A stretch of 64,000 nucleotides of DNA from Sphingobium limneticum (GTDB lineage Bacteria; Pseudomonadota; Alphaproteobacteria; Sphingomonadales; Sphingomonadaceae). Every line of letters begins with the position of its first letter. Position 1 is the stretch's first letter. The stretch is from NCBI RefSeq assembly GCF_008710155.1, contig NZ_VYPZ01000010.1, positions 1-64,000 on the forward strand, read 5' to 3'. This document shows positions 43,659-53,767 of this stretch, piece by piece. The notes beneath the pieces are model-generated. The model ran no database searches. It had not been told where the DNA came from and saw nothing but the letters and a program-made list of their open reading frames with translations. Position numbers and translations under genes: made by a program.

Positions 43659-45485
43659 TCAATCCTCGTCGAACAAGCCCGCCAGCTGCTCGACCATCGT
43701 GCCGCCCAGCTGCTCGGCGTCCATGATCGTCACCGCGCGGCGATAATAGCGCGTCACGTCATGCCCGATGCCGATCGCCACCAGCTGCACCGGCGACTTG
43801 TTCTCGATCCAGTCGATCACCTGCCGCAAATGCCGCTCCAGATAGGTGCCACTATTCACCGACAAGGTCGAATCGTCCACCGGCGCACCGTCGGAGATTA
43901 CCATTAAGATGCGCCGCTCTTCGGGCCGCGCGATCAGCCGGCTATGCGCCCACAACAGCGCCTCGCCGTCGATATTTTCCTTCAACAGCCCTTCGCGCAT
44001 CATCAGGCCCAGATTCTTGCGCGCGCGCCGCCACGGATCGTCCGCCTTCTTGTAGACGATATGGCGCAGGTCGTTCAGCCGCCCCGGCATCGGCGGACGC
44101 CCGGCGGCCAGCCATTCCTCGCGGCTCTGCCCGCCCTTCCAGGCGCGCGTGGTAAAGCCCAAAATCTCGGTCTTGACCCCGCACCGCTCCAGCGTGCGCG
44201 CCATGATGTCGGCGCTGATCGCTGCGATGCTGATCGGCCGACCGCGCATGGAGCCTGAATTGTCGATCAGCAGCGTGACGACCGTATCGCGAAACTCGGT
44301 ATCCCGCTCGATCTTGTAGGACAGCGAATGGGTGGGATCGATCACGATCCGCGCCAGCCGCGCCGCGTCCAGCATGCCCTCTTCCTGATCGAAGTCCCAC
44401 GACCGCGACTGCTGCGCCATCAATCGCCGCTGCAACCGGTTGGCGAGCTTCGTGACCGCCCCCTGCAAGCTGACCAGCTGCTGGTCGAGGAAGCCGCGCA
44501 GCCGCGCCAGCTCATCCTCGTCGCACAATTCTTCCGGGCTGACGACTTCGTCGAACTTCACCGTATAGGGCTTGTAATCGAAGCCGGGCGGCAGATCGGA
44601 CATCGGTCGATTCGGGCGGACCGGCATCATGCCTTCCTCGCCCATATCGTCCGCGCCTTCGTCGCTGTCGGCGTCGAAATCCTCGCTATAGTCGGTTTCG
44701 CCCTCTTCGGTGTCGCCGCCCTGATCCTCGGCGCGCGCCTCGGCGTTCATGTCGCTATCGCCGGATTCCTCCTGGCCGCTCTCGCCCTCTTCCTGCTGAT
44801 CCTCCTGATCCTCGCCCTCATCCTGCGATTCGGGCTCTTCGGTATCGGGCGGCACATCGGCGTCGATCAGTTGCAGATGCTCCAGCATCGCGGTCGTCAA
44901 CTTCTGGAACGCGCACTGGTCGTCGATCGCCATGGTCAGCGCGTCCAGGTCACGCCCCGCCTTGTCCTCGATCCACTGGTCGACCATGGCGACGCCCGCT
45001 TCCACATCCTTGGGAATGGCTTGCCCGGTCAGCCGCTCGCGCACCTTGAGCGCCAGCGCCGTGGACAGCGGCACCTCGTCGGCCGAACGCGCCCGGCGGA
45101 TCGCATCGGACTTCAGTCGCAGGTCCAGCGCGTGGTTCAGGTTGGCGCGCACGCCTTCCATCGACCGGGCGCCGATCGCCTCGACCCGCGCTTGCTCGAC
45201 CGCGTCGAACACCGCGCGCGCCACGGCCTCGCCCGGCGCCGAATGGGCGTGGATCCTGGGGTTGTGATGGCGCAGCTTCAGCGCGGACGCATCGGCAAAG
45301 CCACGCGCCAGCGCCACCTGATCGGCGGGCAGGGCACGGCCGGGCGTCGGCACCTTGATCGCCTTGCCCACGGCATGGGGGGTATCGGCGGTAAAGCCGA
45401 CCTCGACCTCCGCATCGCGGGTGATCGCGCGCGCCACGCCGGACAGCACATCCTTGAAGGCGTCGATGGGTGACCGTTCGCTCAT
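43659..45485 (-). CDS. cobT: CobT, aerobic cobaltochelatase subunit
   Basis: 608 residues. N-terminal helical domain, a long strongly acidic stretch (about 215-290, [16 protein letters not shown] and similar) and a C-terminal von Willebrand A domain with MIDAS motif DNSGSM. With CobS (AAA+) and CobN it inserts cobalt into hydrogenobyrinic acid diamide. CobN is not in the window. The gene overlaps the tyrosine-phosphatase gene by four bases (45482-45485). Confidence 0.92.
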   Translation of the reverse strand: MSERSPIDAFKDVLSGVARAITRDAEVEVGFTADTPHAVGKAIKVPTPGRALPADQVALARGFADASALKLRHHNPRIHAHSAPGEAVARAVFDAVEQARVEAIGARSMEGVRANLNHALDLRLKSDAIRRARSADEVPLSTALALKVRERLTGQAIPKDVEAGVAMVDQWIEDKAGRDLDALTMAIDDQCAFQKLTTAMLEHLQLIDADVPPDTEEPESQDEGEDQEDQQEEGESGQEESGDSDMNAEARAEDQGGDTEEGETDYSEDFDADSDEGADDMGEEGMMPVRPNRPMSDLPPGFDYKPYTVKFDEVVSPEELCDEDELARLRGFLDQQLVSLQGAVTKLANRLQRRLMAQQSRSWDFDQEEGMLDAARLARIVIDPTHSLSYKIERDTEFRDTVVTLLIDNSGSMRGRPISIAAISADIMARTLERCGVKTEILGFTTRAWKGGQSREEWLAAGRPPMPGRLNDLRHIVYKKADDPWRRARKNLGLMMREGLLKENIDGEALLWAHSRLIARPEERRILMVISDGAPVDDSTLSVNSGTYLERHLRQVIDWIENKSPVQLVAIGIGHDVTRYYRRAVTIMDAEQLGGTMVEQLAGLFDED

Positions 45486-46261
45486 GGAATCAGCAATGCC
45501 TCACGCAGCGCCGCCTGCTCGGAGGCACCCACGCCAAGCACATCACGCAAATAGCCGTCGACACCGCCATGCAGCGTATCGAAATGGTTGAACAAAGCCT
45601 GCAGATAGGCGACGTCGGCAACCAGCAGCGGCTCCAGCACATCCGCCCGCGCCTGCTTCAACCGGCTCAAATGACTTTCGCCCTGCGCCAGCCGCCATGT
45701 CCAGTCGGCATGGCTGTTGGTCAGCAGATAATCCTCGACGATGACATCGCGCGACACGCCCAGCGCCGCCAGCACCATCGCTGCGCCCGCGCCGGTTCGG
45801 TCCTTGCCCGCCGAACAGTTGATCAGGATCGGCAAATGGCCCTCCAGCATCTGCCGGAACATCGCGGCATAGGCCTCCGCATGGTCGGTCGCGATCTCAT
45901 GATAGACGGCCAGCATCGCCGCCTTCATATCCGCAGCCGTCGTCCGCTCCTGACGCACCATGTCCACCAGCACGCCGGTCGCGCCGCTATAGTCGCGGCA
46001 ATAATAATCGACGGACGCATCATGCCAGCTGGTCGGTTCCGACTTGCGCTCGCCCGGACGCCGGAAATCGCAGATCGCCCGGATGCCCAGCGACCGCAGC
46101 TGCGCGCTGTCCTCGGGCGTCAGCAACGCCATCGTGCCCGACCGGTACAGCATGCCGCGCCGGATCATGCGCCCGTCCGCCGTCGGATAGCCGCCGAAAT
46201 CCCGTAAGTTGAATGCGCTCGCCAACGGCAGCCCGCTGCGCTCGATCACCGTCTCGCTCAT
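45482..46261 (-). CDS. cytoplasmic tyrosine phosphatase-like protein
   Basis: 259 residues, no signal peptide. Same Y_phosphatase3 family as the exported enzyme at 20642: [22 protein letters not shown], and the active-site loop [13 protein letters not shown] with C149 and R155. Substrate unknown. Sits between osmC and cobT with ATGA overlaps on both sides, so it is cotranscribed with cobaltochelatase genes, though no link to cobalamin is known to me. Confidence 0.87.
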   Translation of the reverse strand: MSETVIERSGLPLASAFNLRDFGGYPTADGRMIRRGMLYRSGTMALLTPEDSAQLRSLGIRAICDFRRPGERKSEPTSWHDASVDYYCRDYSGATGVLVDMVRQERTTAADMKAAMLAVYHEIATDHAEAYAAMFRQMLEGHLPILINCSAGKDRTGAGAAMVLAALGVSRDVIVEDYLLTNSHADWTWRLAQGESHLSRLKQARADVLEPLLVADVAYLQALFNHFDTLHGGVDGYLRDVLGVGASEQAALREALLIP

Positions 46262-46680
46262 GGCCGCTCCGGCTCCCCGACGCGCGGCACGGCGATCGTC
46301 TCGATCTGCGTCTCGACCTCGCTCATCAGCTTGTGGACCGGGCATTTCGCCGCGACCGCGATCAGCTTGTCATGCTGCTCGTCGCTCATGTCTCCGGTCA
46401 GCGCGATGCGCGTGGTCAGCTTGTAGACGCCCTTGCGCTCCTGGCTCGCATCGCGAACCACGCCGACATGGATGGCCTCCACCGGAATATCGTTGCGCTG
46501 CGCATACCAGAGCATGGTCATCGCCTTGCACGCGCCCAGCGCCGTATCATAGAGGTCGTGCGGGTCCGGTCCGGCATCATGCCCGTCCGGCGCCGACATG
46601 TCGGCCACGATCTCATGGCCACGGATGCTGATCCGGTGCGCGGTGCTGCCATTGGGGTCGATCCGTTCGACGACGATCAT
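46258..46680 (-). CDS. OsmC/Ohr-family protein
   Basis: 140 residues. OsmC fold with the two redox cysteines in DTALGACKAMTMLWYAQR and AKCPVHKLM, the pattern of YhfA/OsmC-like thiol peroxidases that reduce organic hydroperoxides. The start at 46680 fits the family (MIVVERIDPNGSTAHRI). Overlaps the phosphatase by four bases and lies 34 bases downstream of cobS. Confidence 0.85.
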   Translation of the reverse strand: MIVVERIDPNGSTAHRISIRGHEIVADMSAPDGHDAGPDPHDLYDTALGACKAMTMLWYAQRNDIPVEAIHVGVVRDASQERKGVYKLTTRIALTGDMSDEQHDKLIAVAAKCPVHKLMSEVETQIETIAVPRVGEPERP

Positions 46681-46714
46681 CTCTTGTCTCCCTGCCGTGG
46701 GGCAGGGCGAACGG

Positions 46715-47734
46715 TCAGTTCGCCCGGCTCGCCACGCTTTCCGGCAGATCCTTGCCGAACACGCGCTGATAATATTCGGCGACCAATGCGCGTTCCGCCT
46801 CATCGCATTTGTTGAGGAAGGACAGGCGGAAGGCGAAGCCGACATTCTTGAAGATCAGCGCATTTTGCGCCCAGCTGATCACGGTGCGGGGCGACATGAC
46901 GGTCGAAATATCGCCGTTGATGAAGCCCTGTCGCGTCAGTTCGGCGACCTTGATCATATTCTCGACTTCCTTGCGGCCGCCTTCATGATCATATTCGCCC
47001 GACTTCGCCAGAACCACCTGCGCCTCGGTCGCGGCGGGCAGGTAATTCAATGCCACGACCAGATTCCACCGGTCCATCTGGCCTTGGTTGATCTGCTGCG
47101 TGCCATGATACAGGCCCGTCGTGTCGCCCAGACCCACCGTATTGGCGGTCGCGAACAGGCGGAAATGCGGGTTGGGCCGGATCACGCGATTCTGGTCGAG
47201 CAGCGTCATCTTGCCGTCCGTCTCCAGCACGCGCTGGATCACGAACATCACGTCCGGGCGGCCGGCATCATATTCGTCGAACACCAGGGCGACCGGGCGC
47301 TGCAACGCCCAGGGAAGCAGGCCTTCCTTGAACTGCGTCACCTGCTGCCCGTCCTGCAACACGATCGCGTCGCGCCCGACCAGGTCGATACGGCTGATAT
47401 GCGCGTCCAGGTTGATGCGGATGCACGGCCATTTCAGGCGCGCGGCGATCTGTTCGATATGGCTGGACTTGCCGGTGCCGTGATAGCCCTGCACCATGAC
47501 GCGGCGATTATAGGCAAAGCCCGCCAGGATCGCCAAAGTGGTGTCCGGGTCGAACACATAGGCGGGGTCGAGGTCGGGGACGCGCTCGTCGGCCTCCGAA
47601 AAGGCCGGGATCTTCATATCGACATCGATGCCGAAAATCTCCCGCGCATCCACTTCGCGGTCGGGCGCTTCCAGCAGCGTTTCGGCGCGGGTGTCAGGCT
47701 GGACGTTGGAAATATCGGTCATCGGGTCCGTCAT
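46715..47734 (-). CDS. cobS: CobS, cobaltochelatase AAA+ ATPase subunit
   Basis: 339 residues. Walker [12 protein letters not shown], Walker [15 protein letters not shown], sensor 1 [31 protein letters not shown]. CobS forms a hexamer with CobT in cobalt chelation for aerobic cobalamin synthesis. Start at 47734 (MTDPMTDIS) or four codons later; ribosome site is weak in both cases. Order cobS-osmC-phosphatase-cobT is all leftward with small gaps or overlaps. Confidence 0.92.
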   Translation of the reverse strand: MTDPMTDISNVQPDTRAETLLEAPDREVDAREIFGIDVDMKIPAFSEADERVPDLDPAYVFDPDTTLAILAGFAYNRRVMVQGYHGTGKSSHIEQIAARLKWPCIRINLDAHISRIDLVGRDAIVLQDGQQVTQFKEGLLPWALQRPVALVFDEYDAGRPDVMFVIQRVLETDGKMTLLDQNRVIRPNPHFRLFATANTVGLGDTTGLYHGTQQINQGQMDRWNLVVALNYLPAATEAQVVLAKSGEYDHEGGRKEVENMIKVAELTRQGFINGDISTVMSPRTVISWAQNALIFKNVGFAFRLSFLNKCDEAERALVAEYYQRVFGKDLPESVASRAN

Positions 47735-47809
47735 CTTTCTGCGAGTCACTCGCGCCCTAACCCAAATTCAAAGCGCGTGTCGATAGAGTGGCGCTTCGCA
47801 ACGCGGCGA

Positions 47810-49102
47810 TCAAGCTGCCCATTCCGCCAAATTGGCTTCCTCGCCGATCAACGCCAATCCATGGGCGATGGAGGTCAGCTCGCCCCCGGTCGCCAGCCTG
47901 TCTTGCCCGAAACGTGCCCGGAAAATGTCGCGGATCGCGGGAATCAGCGACGATCCACCGGTCAGGAACACCCGGTCGATAGTATCAGGCGCCACATTCG
48001 CCTTGGCCAGCGCCTTGTCCACCGTCGCCTCGATCTGCGCGATATCAGGCGCGATCCAGCCTTCGAAATCGGCGCGCGACACCGCTTGCTCGATCTCCAG
48101 CCCACCGCCCGAAAAGCGGAAAGTCGCATTGTCCTGTTCCGACAGCGCCCGTTTCAGCGCGCCGACCGCATCATAGAGCGGATAGCCCAGTTCCTTTTCG
48201 ATCACCGTGATCATCCGGCCGATCGCCGCCGGCTCCTTCGCCGTCTTCTGCAATCGGGCCAATTCCTCCATCGTGCGACGATTGCGCATCAACGCCAGCC
48301 GCGACCAGTCGGCAAAGTCGGCGAAATAGCTGCGCGGTATCTCCAATTCCTTGCCGAAACTCTGATAGCCGCCGCCCTTGCCCAGCATCGGCAGCACCAG
48401 ATTGTCGAGAATGCGATAGTCGAACCTGTCGCCGGCCAGGCCGATGCCCGCCGACCCCAGCGGCGTCGCCCGCCGCGCCGCACCCGGCGCTTCGATCCGC
48501 ACCAGTGAAAAGTCGCTCGTACCGCCGCCGAAATCCGCGACCAGGATGGTGGCGGCATGGTCGATCCGACTGGCATAGCTGAACGCCGCGCCCAGCGGCT
48601 CATAGACATAATGGACTTCGGTTCCGAATCCCTCGAACATCGCGTCATAGCGTTTGCGGGCCAGCGCCTCGTCCGGCCGCGAACCTGCATATTCGACCGG
48701 CCGCCCGACGACGATGCGTTCCGGGCGCTTGTCCAGCATACCGCCGGCATGGCCGATCATCCGCCCCAGGAACATCTGCCCCAATTCCTCGAAGCGGAAT
48801 CGCTTCTCGAACACATTGGCGCTTTCGAAGATCGCGCTGGCCGCCACCGACTTGAACGATTGCAGGAAGCGACTGTCCTCGGGATATTCCATATATTCCG
48901 CGATCGCCCACGGCCCGGCCTCATGCGCCATGCCGCCCTTCACCGCCTCGTCATGCCAGAAGCAGAGAGCGGACCGGAACACCGCGCCGGTCGCCTGTTC
49001 GCCGGCAAATTCCACCAGCTGCGACTCCCCGCCCGCCGCCAGCGCAGCCACGCTGTTGGTCGTGCCGAAATCTAGGCCCAGCGCACGCGGCACCTGCTGC
49101 AT
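47810..49102 (-). CDS. Hsp70-family (YegD-like) protein
   Basis: 430 residues. Actin-type ATPase domain: phosphate-1 motif LGLDFGTTNSVAAL, phosphate-2 ILVADFGGGTSDFSLVRIE, adenosine motif VFLTGGSSLIPAI. It lacks the full substrate-binding and lid domains of DnaK, which is typical of YegD/HscC-like proteins. The ATG at 49102 follows GGAG; an upstream ATG at 49120 lacks a site. Function in sphingomonads unknown. Confidence 0.88.
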   Translation of the reverse strand: MQQVPRALGLDFGTTNSVAALAAGGESQLVEFAGEQATGAVFRSALCFWHDEAVKGGMAHEAGPWAIAEYMEYPEDSRFLQSFKSVAASAIFESANVFEKRFRFEELGQMFLGRMIGHAGGMLDKRPERIVVGRPVEYAGSRPDEALARKRYDAMFEGFGTEVHYVYEPLGAAFSYASRIDHAATILVADFGGGTSDFSLVRIEAPGAARRATPLGSAGIGLAGDRFDYRILDNLVLPMLGKGGGYQSFGKELEIPRSYFADFADWSRLALMRNRRTMEELARLQKTAKEPAAIGRMITVIEKELGYPLYDAVGALKRALSEQDNATFRFSGGGLEIEQAVSRADFEGWIAPDIAQIEATVDKALAKANVAPDTIDRVFLTGGSSLIPAIRDIFRARFGQDRLATGGELTSIAHGLALIGEEANLAEWAA

Positions 49103-49398
49103 GAAAAATCTCCGGAGCATTGAGCATTTTCAAAGCGCTGGACTCACCTGCTGACTTGGAAATGCGTAAAACAAAAACAGATGTAGATATCCGATATGAC
49201 CGGATGCCTACCCTGCGAAAGGCCGGGCGCTATGACAGTCCTGTCGGACGGGGGCAAGGGGGGCTGCGCTGTCCTACATCCCGCCCTTATGATAGAAAGG
49301 CAACCGGCTCCTTATCCCTGTCCGCTCCGCTTTCATCCACGCAGCAAAATTTCCTATTCCCGCACGATAATGTCGAAATATGCGGGAAAAGTGCGAAG

Positions 49399-50019
49399 TT
49401 AAGCGAAAACCGAAGCCTTCTTCAAATGCCCATAGGCCTCGATCACGCTCTGTAACGCGCCTTCATGGCTGCGGTCCCCGCCATTATGGTCGGGATGATA
49501 GCGGCGCAGCAATTCGGTGTAGCGCGTGCGCAACGCCTTGCGATCGGCGTCGATGGACAGGCCCATGACCGACATCGCCTTGCGATCCTCGGCCGACAGG
49601 AACCGGCCATCCTGGCGCATCTGGTTGGCTTCGCGCGCCTTGGCCACCCGCTCCTTGAACTTGGCGCCGATCGCATCGAGCGGATCGGAAAAATCCGACC
49701 ATTTGGGCGGCGGGCTGTGCGCGTTGGACGAAAAGGCACGCGTCTCCCGCTCCCACCCGGCATAGGGACGCTGGGCGTCGGCAATCTCTTCGGGCGACAT
49801 GCCGGTGAAGAAATTATAGCCCTGGTTGAAGGCCTTCACATGGTCCAGGCAGAACCAGCGCCAGCGCGGGCCTTCGTCGCCCGGCCGGGCGCTGCCCTCC
49901 GCAGGTGGCGCGCGGAACTCGCCCGGCTCCGGGCATCCGGGCGCGGCGCAGGGGCGGTCGCCTTCCACCCGGCCATGGAAACGGTTGAAACGGCGTGTCG
50001 AGAAAGGGTCGCTGCTCAA
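49399..50019 (-). CDS. J-domain co-chaperone-like protein
   Basis: 206 residues from a proposed TTG. N-terminal part has a Cys-pair region (CAAPGCPEPGEFRAPP, then WRWFCLDHVKAFNQGYNFFTGM), a zinc-ribbon-like alphaproteobacterial feature; the J domain is at the C-terminus (SVMGLSIDADRKALRTRYTELLRRYHPDHNGGD) with the HPD motif. No ATG or GTG occurs before the conserved RFHGRVEGD block; TTG at 50019 has AGGA seven bases upstream. It could partner the Hsp70-like protein next to it. Divergent from bolA by 45 bases. Confidence 0.8.
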   Translation of the reverse strand: MSSDPFSTRRFNRFHGRVEGDRPCAAPGCPEPGEFRAPPAEGSARPGDEGPRWRWFCLDHVKAFNQGYNFFTGMSPEEIADAQRPYAGWERETRAFSSNAHSPPPKWSDFSDPLDAIGAKFKERVAKAREANQMRQDGRFLSAEDRKAMSVMGLSIDADRKALRTRYTELLRRYHPDHNGGDRSHEGALQSVIEAYGHLKKASVFA

Positions 50020-50064
50020 GATTGTCCTGATGATCTGGCTGGCAAAGCGGCCTATATAGGAAAT

Positions 50065-50352
50065 ATGACCACAGACCTCAAAGGCCCCGTTGCCACAGAA
50101 ATCGAGGCGCGGCTGCGCGCCGCCCTGTCGCCTGTCCATCTCGCCGTGATCGACGACAGCGAAAAGCATCGCGGCCATGCCGGCCATGACGGATCGGGTG
50201 AAAGCCATTTCACCGTCGACATCGTGTCCGATCGCTTCACCGGCCAGACCCGCGTCGCGCGCCAGCGCCTCGTCAACGCCGCCCTTTCCGACCTGCTCGC
50301 GGAAAAGGTCCACGCCCTCGCCATCAAGGCCCGCGCACCGGACGAGGCATGA
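50065..50352 (+). CDS. bolA: BolA-family protein
   Basis: 95 residues. BolA fold with SPVHLAVIDDSEKHRGHAG and SHFTVDIVSDRFTGQTRVARQRLV; a conserved His in the GESHF motif. BolA proteins pair with monothiol glutaredoxins in iron-sulfur cluster handling and stress response. AGGA precedes the ATG. Divergent from the J-domain gene. Confidence 0.9.
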   Translation: MTTDLKGPVATEIEARLRAALSPVHLAVIDDSEKHRGHAGHDGSGESHFTVDIVSDRFTGQTRVARQRLVNAALSDLLAEKVHALAIKARAPDEA

Positions 50353-50409
50353 GACTTTAGGCATGGGCCGGGCGTTCATCCTGCTTCGTCAAGCAAGGAG
50401 CGCCCGTCC

Positions 50410-51117
50410 ATGGCCTATGATTTCTGGTATTGGCCCACCATTCCGGGTCGTGGCGAATTCGTCCGCCTGACGCTGGAAGCCTGCGGCATCGCCTATCGCG
50501 ATTGCGCGCGGGAGGAGGGGGGCGATGCCCTGATGGCCGATATGGCGGGTCATGCGGCCGCGCCAGCCTTCGCGCCGCCCTATCTGGCGATCGACGGAAC
50601 CACCGTCTCGCAGACCGCCAACATCCTCTTCTATCTGTCCGAACGGCATGAATGCGGCCCCTCTGGCATGAAGAGCCGCTATTGGCTGGCACAGCTGCAA
50701 CTGACCATCATGGATCTGGTGGCCGAGGCGCATGACGTGCATCATCCGGTCGGCGTCGATCTTCATTATGAGGATCAGAAACCTGAATCCCTGCGTCGGG
50801 CCCAGGGTTTTCGCGAACAGCGCATCCCCAAATATCTCGGCTATTTCGAGCGCGCCCTGACCACCGACCAGCGGCAATGGCTGGCGGGCACGCGCTGGAG
50901 CCATGCCGACCTCTCGCTCTTCCATCTGGTCGCCGGCCTGCGCTACGCTTTCCCCTTGCGCATGGCGACGCTGGCGGCGGGCTTTCCGGCGGTCATGGCA
51001 TTGCATGACGGGGTTGCGAACCTGCCAGAATTGCAGGATTATCTGGTCAGCGACCGGCGGCTTCCCTTCAGTGAAGAGGATATTTTCCGCCATTATCCCG
51101 AATTGGATGCCCCATGA
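50410..51117 (+). CDS. glutathione S-transferase
   Basis: 235 residues. N-terminal thioredoxin-like domain (YDFWYWPTIPGRGEFVRLTLEACGI) with IDGTTVSQTANILFYLSE carrying the Ser that binds glutathione, and an all-helical C-terminal domain (ADLSLFHLVAGLRYAFP). Substrate unknown. CDS stop overlaps the pirin start (ATGA), so they form an operon. Confidence 0.87.
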   Translation: MAYDFWYWPTIPGRGEFVRLTLEACGIAYRDCAREEGGDALMADMAGHAAAPAFAPPYLAIDGTTVSQTANILFYLSERHECGPSGMKSRYWLAQLQLTIMDLVAEAHDVHHPVGVDLHYEDQKPESLRRAQGFREQRIPKYLGYFERALTTDQRQWLAGTRWSHADLSLFHLVAGLRYAFPLRMATLAAGFPAVMALHDGVANLPELQDYLVSDRRLPFSEEDIFRHYPELDAP

Positions 51118-52019
51118 CCGCAGACGATCTCATTCTTCAGACCATCACGCCCACCAGCCATGATCTGGGCGATTTTCGGGTATATCGGTCCCTGCCGGTC
51201 AGAGAGCGCACGATGGTGGGCCCCTTCATCTTCTTCGATCAGGCCGGCCCTGCCAAGATCGGCGCGGGGCAGGGGATCGACGTGCGCCCGCATCCGCACA
51301 TCAACCTCGCCACCGTGACCTATATGTATGAAGGCGCCTTCCTTCACCGCGACTCTCTTGGCACGGAGCAGCTGATCGAGGCCGGGGCGGTCAATCTGAT
51401 GACGGCGGGCAAGGGCATCGTCCATTCCGAACGCTCGCCGGACGACGACCGCGCGAAGATATCGAAGCTGTCGGCGATACAGACCTGGCTCGCTCTGCCC
51501 GACCGGTTTGAGGAAATGGACCCAGCTTTCGAGCATGTGGGTGAGGGCGGCATGCCGGTGATCGACGATGGCCATGTCCGCGCGCGCGTGATCATGGGAT
51601 CGCTCTGGGGCGAAACCTCGCCCGTCACCACCTATGCCCAGACCATCTATGCCGATATTCAGCTGTCGCCGGGCGGGCGGATCGCGATCGACCCGTCCGC
51701 CGACGAACGGGCCATCTATGTGTCGGGCGGCGACGCGGCGCTGGATGGGCTCATGCTGGCGCCGCAAACCCTTTATGTCCTGCGCCCCGGCACGACCGCC
51801 ACGTTGATGAGCGTCGATGGCGGCCGGGTCGTGCTGTGCGGCGGGGAGGCCTTTACCAGTCCGCGTCATGTCTGGTGGAACTTCGTGTCGTCGACCAAGG
51901 ACCGGCTGATGCAGGCGCGCGAGGATTGGGAAGCGATGCGTTTCCCGCTGATCCCCGGCGACGATCAGGAGTTTATTCCCATCCCGCATGGCCGCCCGAA
52001 AACGGTCAGCTATCCCTGA
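51114..52019 (+). CDS. pirin-family bicupin protein
   Basis: 301 residues. First cupin: GPFIFFDQAGPAKIG, RPHPHINLATVTYMYEGAFLHRDSLGTEQ with metal-binding His and Glu, AGKGIVHSERSPDD. Second cupin near 210-300. Pirins are iron-dependent proteins, some with quercetin 2,3-dioxygenase activity. Complete, in contrast to the broken pirin at 15219. ATGA overlap with the GST gene suggests a shared redox or electrophile role. Confidence 0.88.
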   Translation: MTADDLILQTITPTSHDLGDFRVYRSLPVRERTMVGPFIFFDQAGPAKIGAGQGIDVRPHPHINLATVTYMYEGAFLHRDSLGTEQLIEAGAVNLMTAGKGIVHSERSPDDDRAKISKLSAIQTWLALPDRFEEMDPAFEHVGEGGMPVIDDGHVRARVIMGSLWGETSPVTTYAQTIYADIQLSPGGRIAIDPSADERAIYVSGGDAALDGLMLAPQTLYVLRPGTTATLMSVDGGRVVLCGGEAFTSPRHVWWNFVSSTKDRLMQAREDWEAMRFPLIPGDDQEFIPIPHGRPKTVSYP

Positions 52020-52033
52020 TTACTGAACGCCAA

Positions 52034-52873
52034 TTACTGAACGAAGGTCAGCGAGAGATTTTCGGCATTTTTGGGAATGTCGATCCGGCTCTCGTTGATC
52101 GACGCTTCCTCGCCGGGCTTCAGCCGCGTCTTGTCCGCCTTCGTGGTCCAGCTAAAGACCAGACGGTTCTGCCGGTCGCGCAACTGCACCAGTACCGGCG
52201 GCACCGGCAGCGCCTGCGTCCCGCTGTTCACGATCCGCGCGCCGAAAGCGAAATATTCCTCGCCGGTCGGCAGCTTGCGGCGCTCGGCTGGCTTGGACAG
52301 GTAGAAGAGCAGGTCGGGATCGCCCTCTTCGGCGACCAGGCCCATCGACACCATCCAGGCGGGCGGTCCGAAATAGGTGAAGGCGCCACCCGCCGCTGCG
52401 ATGATCAGGCAGAAACCGATCGCCGCATAGGTCCAGAGTTTCAGCGGATTGCGCCGGGCCTTGGTCGGCGGAGTGGGTACGAAGCGGCTTTCCTCGACTG
52501 GATCGACCGGCGCGCCGGCATAGATGTCGTCGAAGCGATGATCGGCAGGCGCAGCAACCGGCGCTGCGACCGACGGTGCGGCGGCAACGGGGGCGTCCTG
52601 CTCCACGACAGGATCGGCGGTGACCGGTTCGGGCGCGACGACGGGCGGCGGCGGCGGTGCGGGCGGCGGCGGAGGCGGCGCAACAGGTTCGGGCGGGACG
52701 ATCGGTGCCTCGACCGGCGCGGTAGCGACGGGCGTTTCCCGTTCGGGCAGGACGGGCGGCGCCTGGAACCAGCTATGCTTGCAGGCGGCGCAGCGGACCT
52801 GGCGTCCGTTCGTACCGACGGCCGTGTCGGGAACGACATAACGCGTCGCGCAATTAGGGCACACCAGGATCAT
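52034..52873 (-). CDS. MJ0042-type zinc-ribbon membrane protein
   Basis: 279 residues. N-terminal zinc ribbon ([13 protein letters not shown]... [10 protein letters not shown], four Cys), a long Pro/Ala/Val-rich disordered region with a [12 protein letters not shown] tract (about 65-80), a transmembrane helix ([19 protein letters not shown], about 148-170) and an extracytoplasmic C-terminal domain of about 105 residues. Commonly next to ftsE/ftsX in this group, as here (divergent). May link a signal to cell-envelope work; function unknown. Confidence 0.82.
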   Translation of the reverse strand: MILVCPNCATRYVVPDTAVGTNGRQVRCAACKHSWFQAPPVLPERETPVATAPVEAPIVPPEPVAPPPPPPAPPPPPVVAPEPVTADPVVEQDAPVAAAPSVAAPVAAPADHRFDDIYAGAPVDPVEESRFVPTPPTKARRNPLKLWTYAAIGFCLIIAAAGGAFTYFGPPAWMVSMGLVAEEGDPDLLFYLSKPAERRKLPTGEEYFAFGARIVNSGTQALPVPPVLVQLRDRQNRLVFSWTTKADKTRLKPGEEASINESRIDIPKNAENLSLTFVQ

Positions 52874-53044
52874 TTCGCTTCATAGGCACGGCAGGGACTC
52901 GCGCGCAAGACGTCAACGACGATCCGAGTCATTCTGCCGCGACTCGTGGCAGAATGCGGGCCGGGCTTTACGGCGGGGCGCCCGCTGTGCCATGGCTGAT
53001 ACTTGTCGGAAGCAGGGAGCGCGACGGCGCGATAACATTCAGCC

Positions 53045-53767
53045 ATGTCGGCCATCGTCCAGTTCGAAAATGTCGGCCTGCGCTATGGTCTGGACAGTGA
53101 AACGCTGTCCGACGTCAGCTTTTCGCTGTCCAGCGGCGGCTTCTATTTCCTGACCGGCGCGTCGGGCGCAGGCAAGACCTCGCTGTTGAAATTGCTCTAC
53201 TTGGCCCAGCGCCCCAGCCGCGGCGTCATCCGCCTGTTCGGTGAGGATGTGGTGACGTTGCCGCGCAAGCGCCTTCCGGGTTTTCGCCGCCGCATCGGTG
53301 TGGTGTTCCAGGATTTCCGGCTCGTTCCGCATCTGTCCGCCTATGATAATATCGCGCTGCCGCTGCGTGTGTCGGGCATGGAGGAGGGCGAGATCGACGC
53401 CCCGGTGGTGGAGATGCTGAACTGGGTGGGGCTGGGCGATCGTGGCCAGGCGCGCCCCGCCACTTTGTCGGGCGGGGAGCAGCAGCGCGTCGCCATCGCC
53501 CGTGCCGTGATCGGCCGCCCGGAAATATTGGTCGCGGACGAACCGACCGGTAACGTGGACGCCGACATGGCCCGCCGCCTGATGACCCTGTTCGAGGCGC
53601 TCAACAGGCTGGGCACCACCATCGTCGTCGCCACCCATGACCTGCCCCTCATCGCGCAGGTATCCGGCGCGCAGATGATGCGGCTGGACAAGGGGCGGCT
53701 GGCCGACCCGACCGGCACGCTGCGCTACCCGCCCCAATCCCAGTCGAAGCCGCAGGGCAACGCCTGA
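53045..53767 (+). CDS. ftsE: FtsE, cell-division ABC ATPase
   Basis: 240 residues. Walker A LTGASGAGKTSLLKLL, Q-loop GVVFQDFRLVPHL, signature LSGGEQQRVAIARA, Walker B ILVADEPTGNVD. With FtsX it forms an ABC-type complex that activates peptidoglycan hydrolases at the division site. The next gene starts at the stop codon (TGATG overlap). A Pro-rich C-terminal tail (YPPQSQSKPQG) is added to the usual length. Confidence 0.94.
   Translation: MSAIVQFENVGLRYGLDSETLSDVSFSLSSGGFYFLTGASGAGKTSLLKLLYLAQRPSRGVIRLFGEDVVTLPRKRLPGFRRRIGVVFQDFRLVPHLSAYDNIALPLRVSGMEEGEIDAPVVEMLNWVGLGDRGQARPATLSGGEQQRVAIARAVIGRPEILVADEPTGNVDADMARRLMTLFEALNRLGTTIVVATHDLPLIAQVSGAQMMRLDKGRLADPTGTLRYPPQSQSKPQGNA

Noticed and set aside
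46598..48508. 636-codon open frame on the plus strand
   Set aside because: Overlaps cobS and the Hsp70-like gene on the other strand; no family features.
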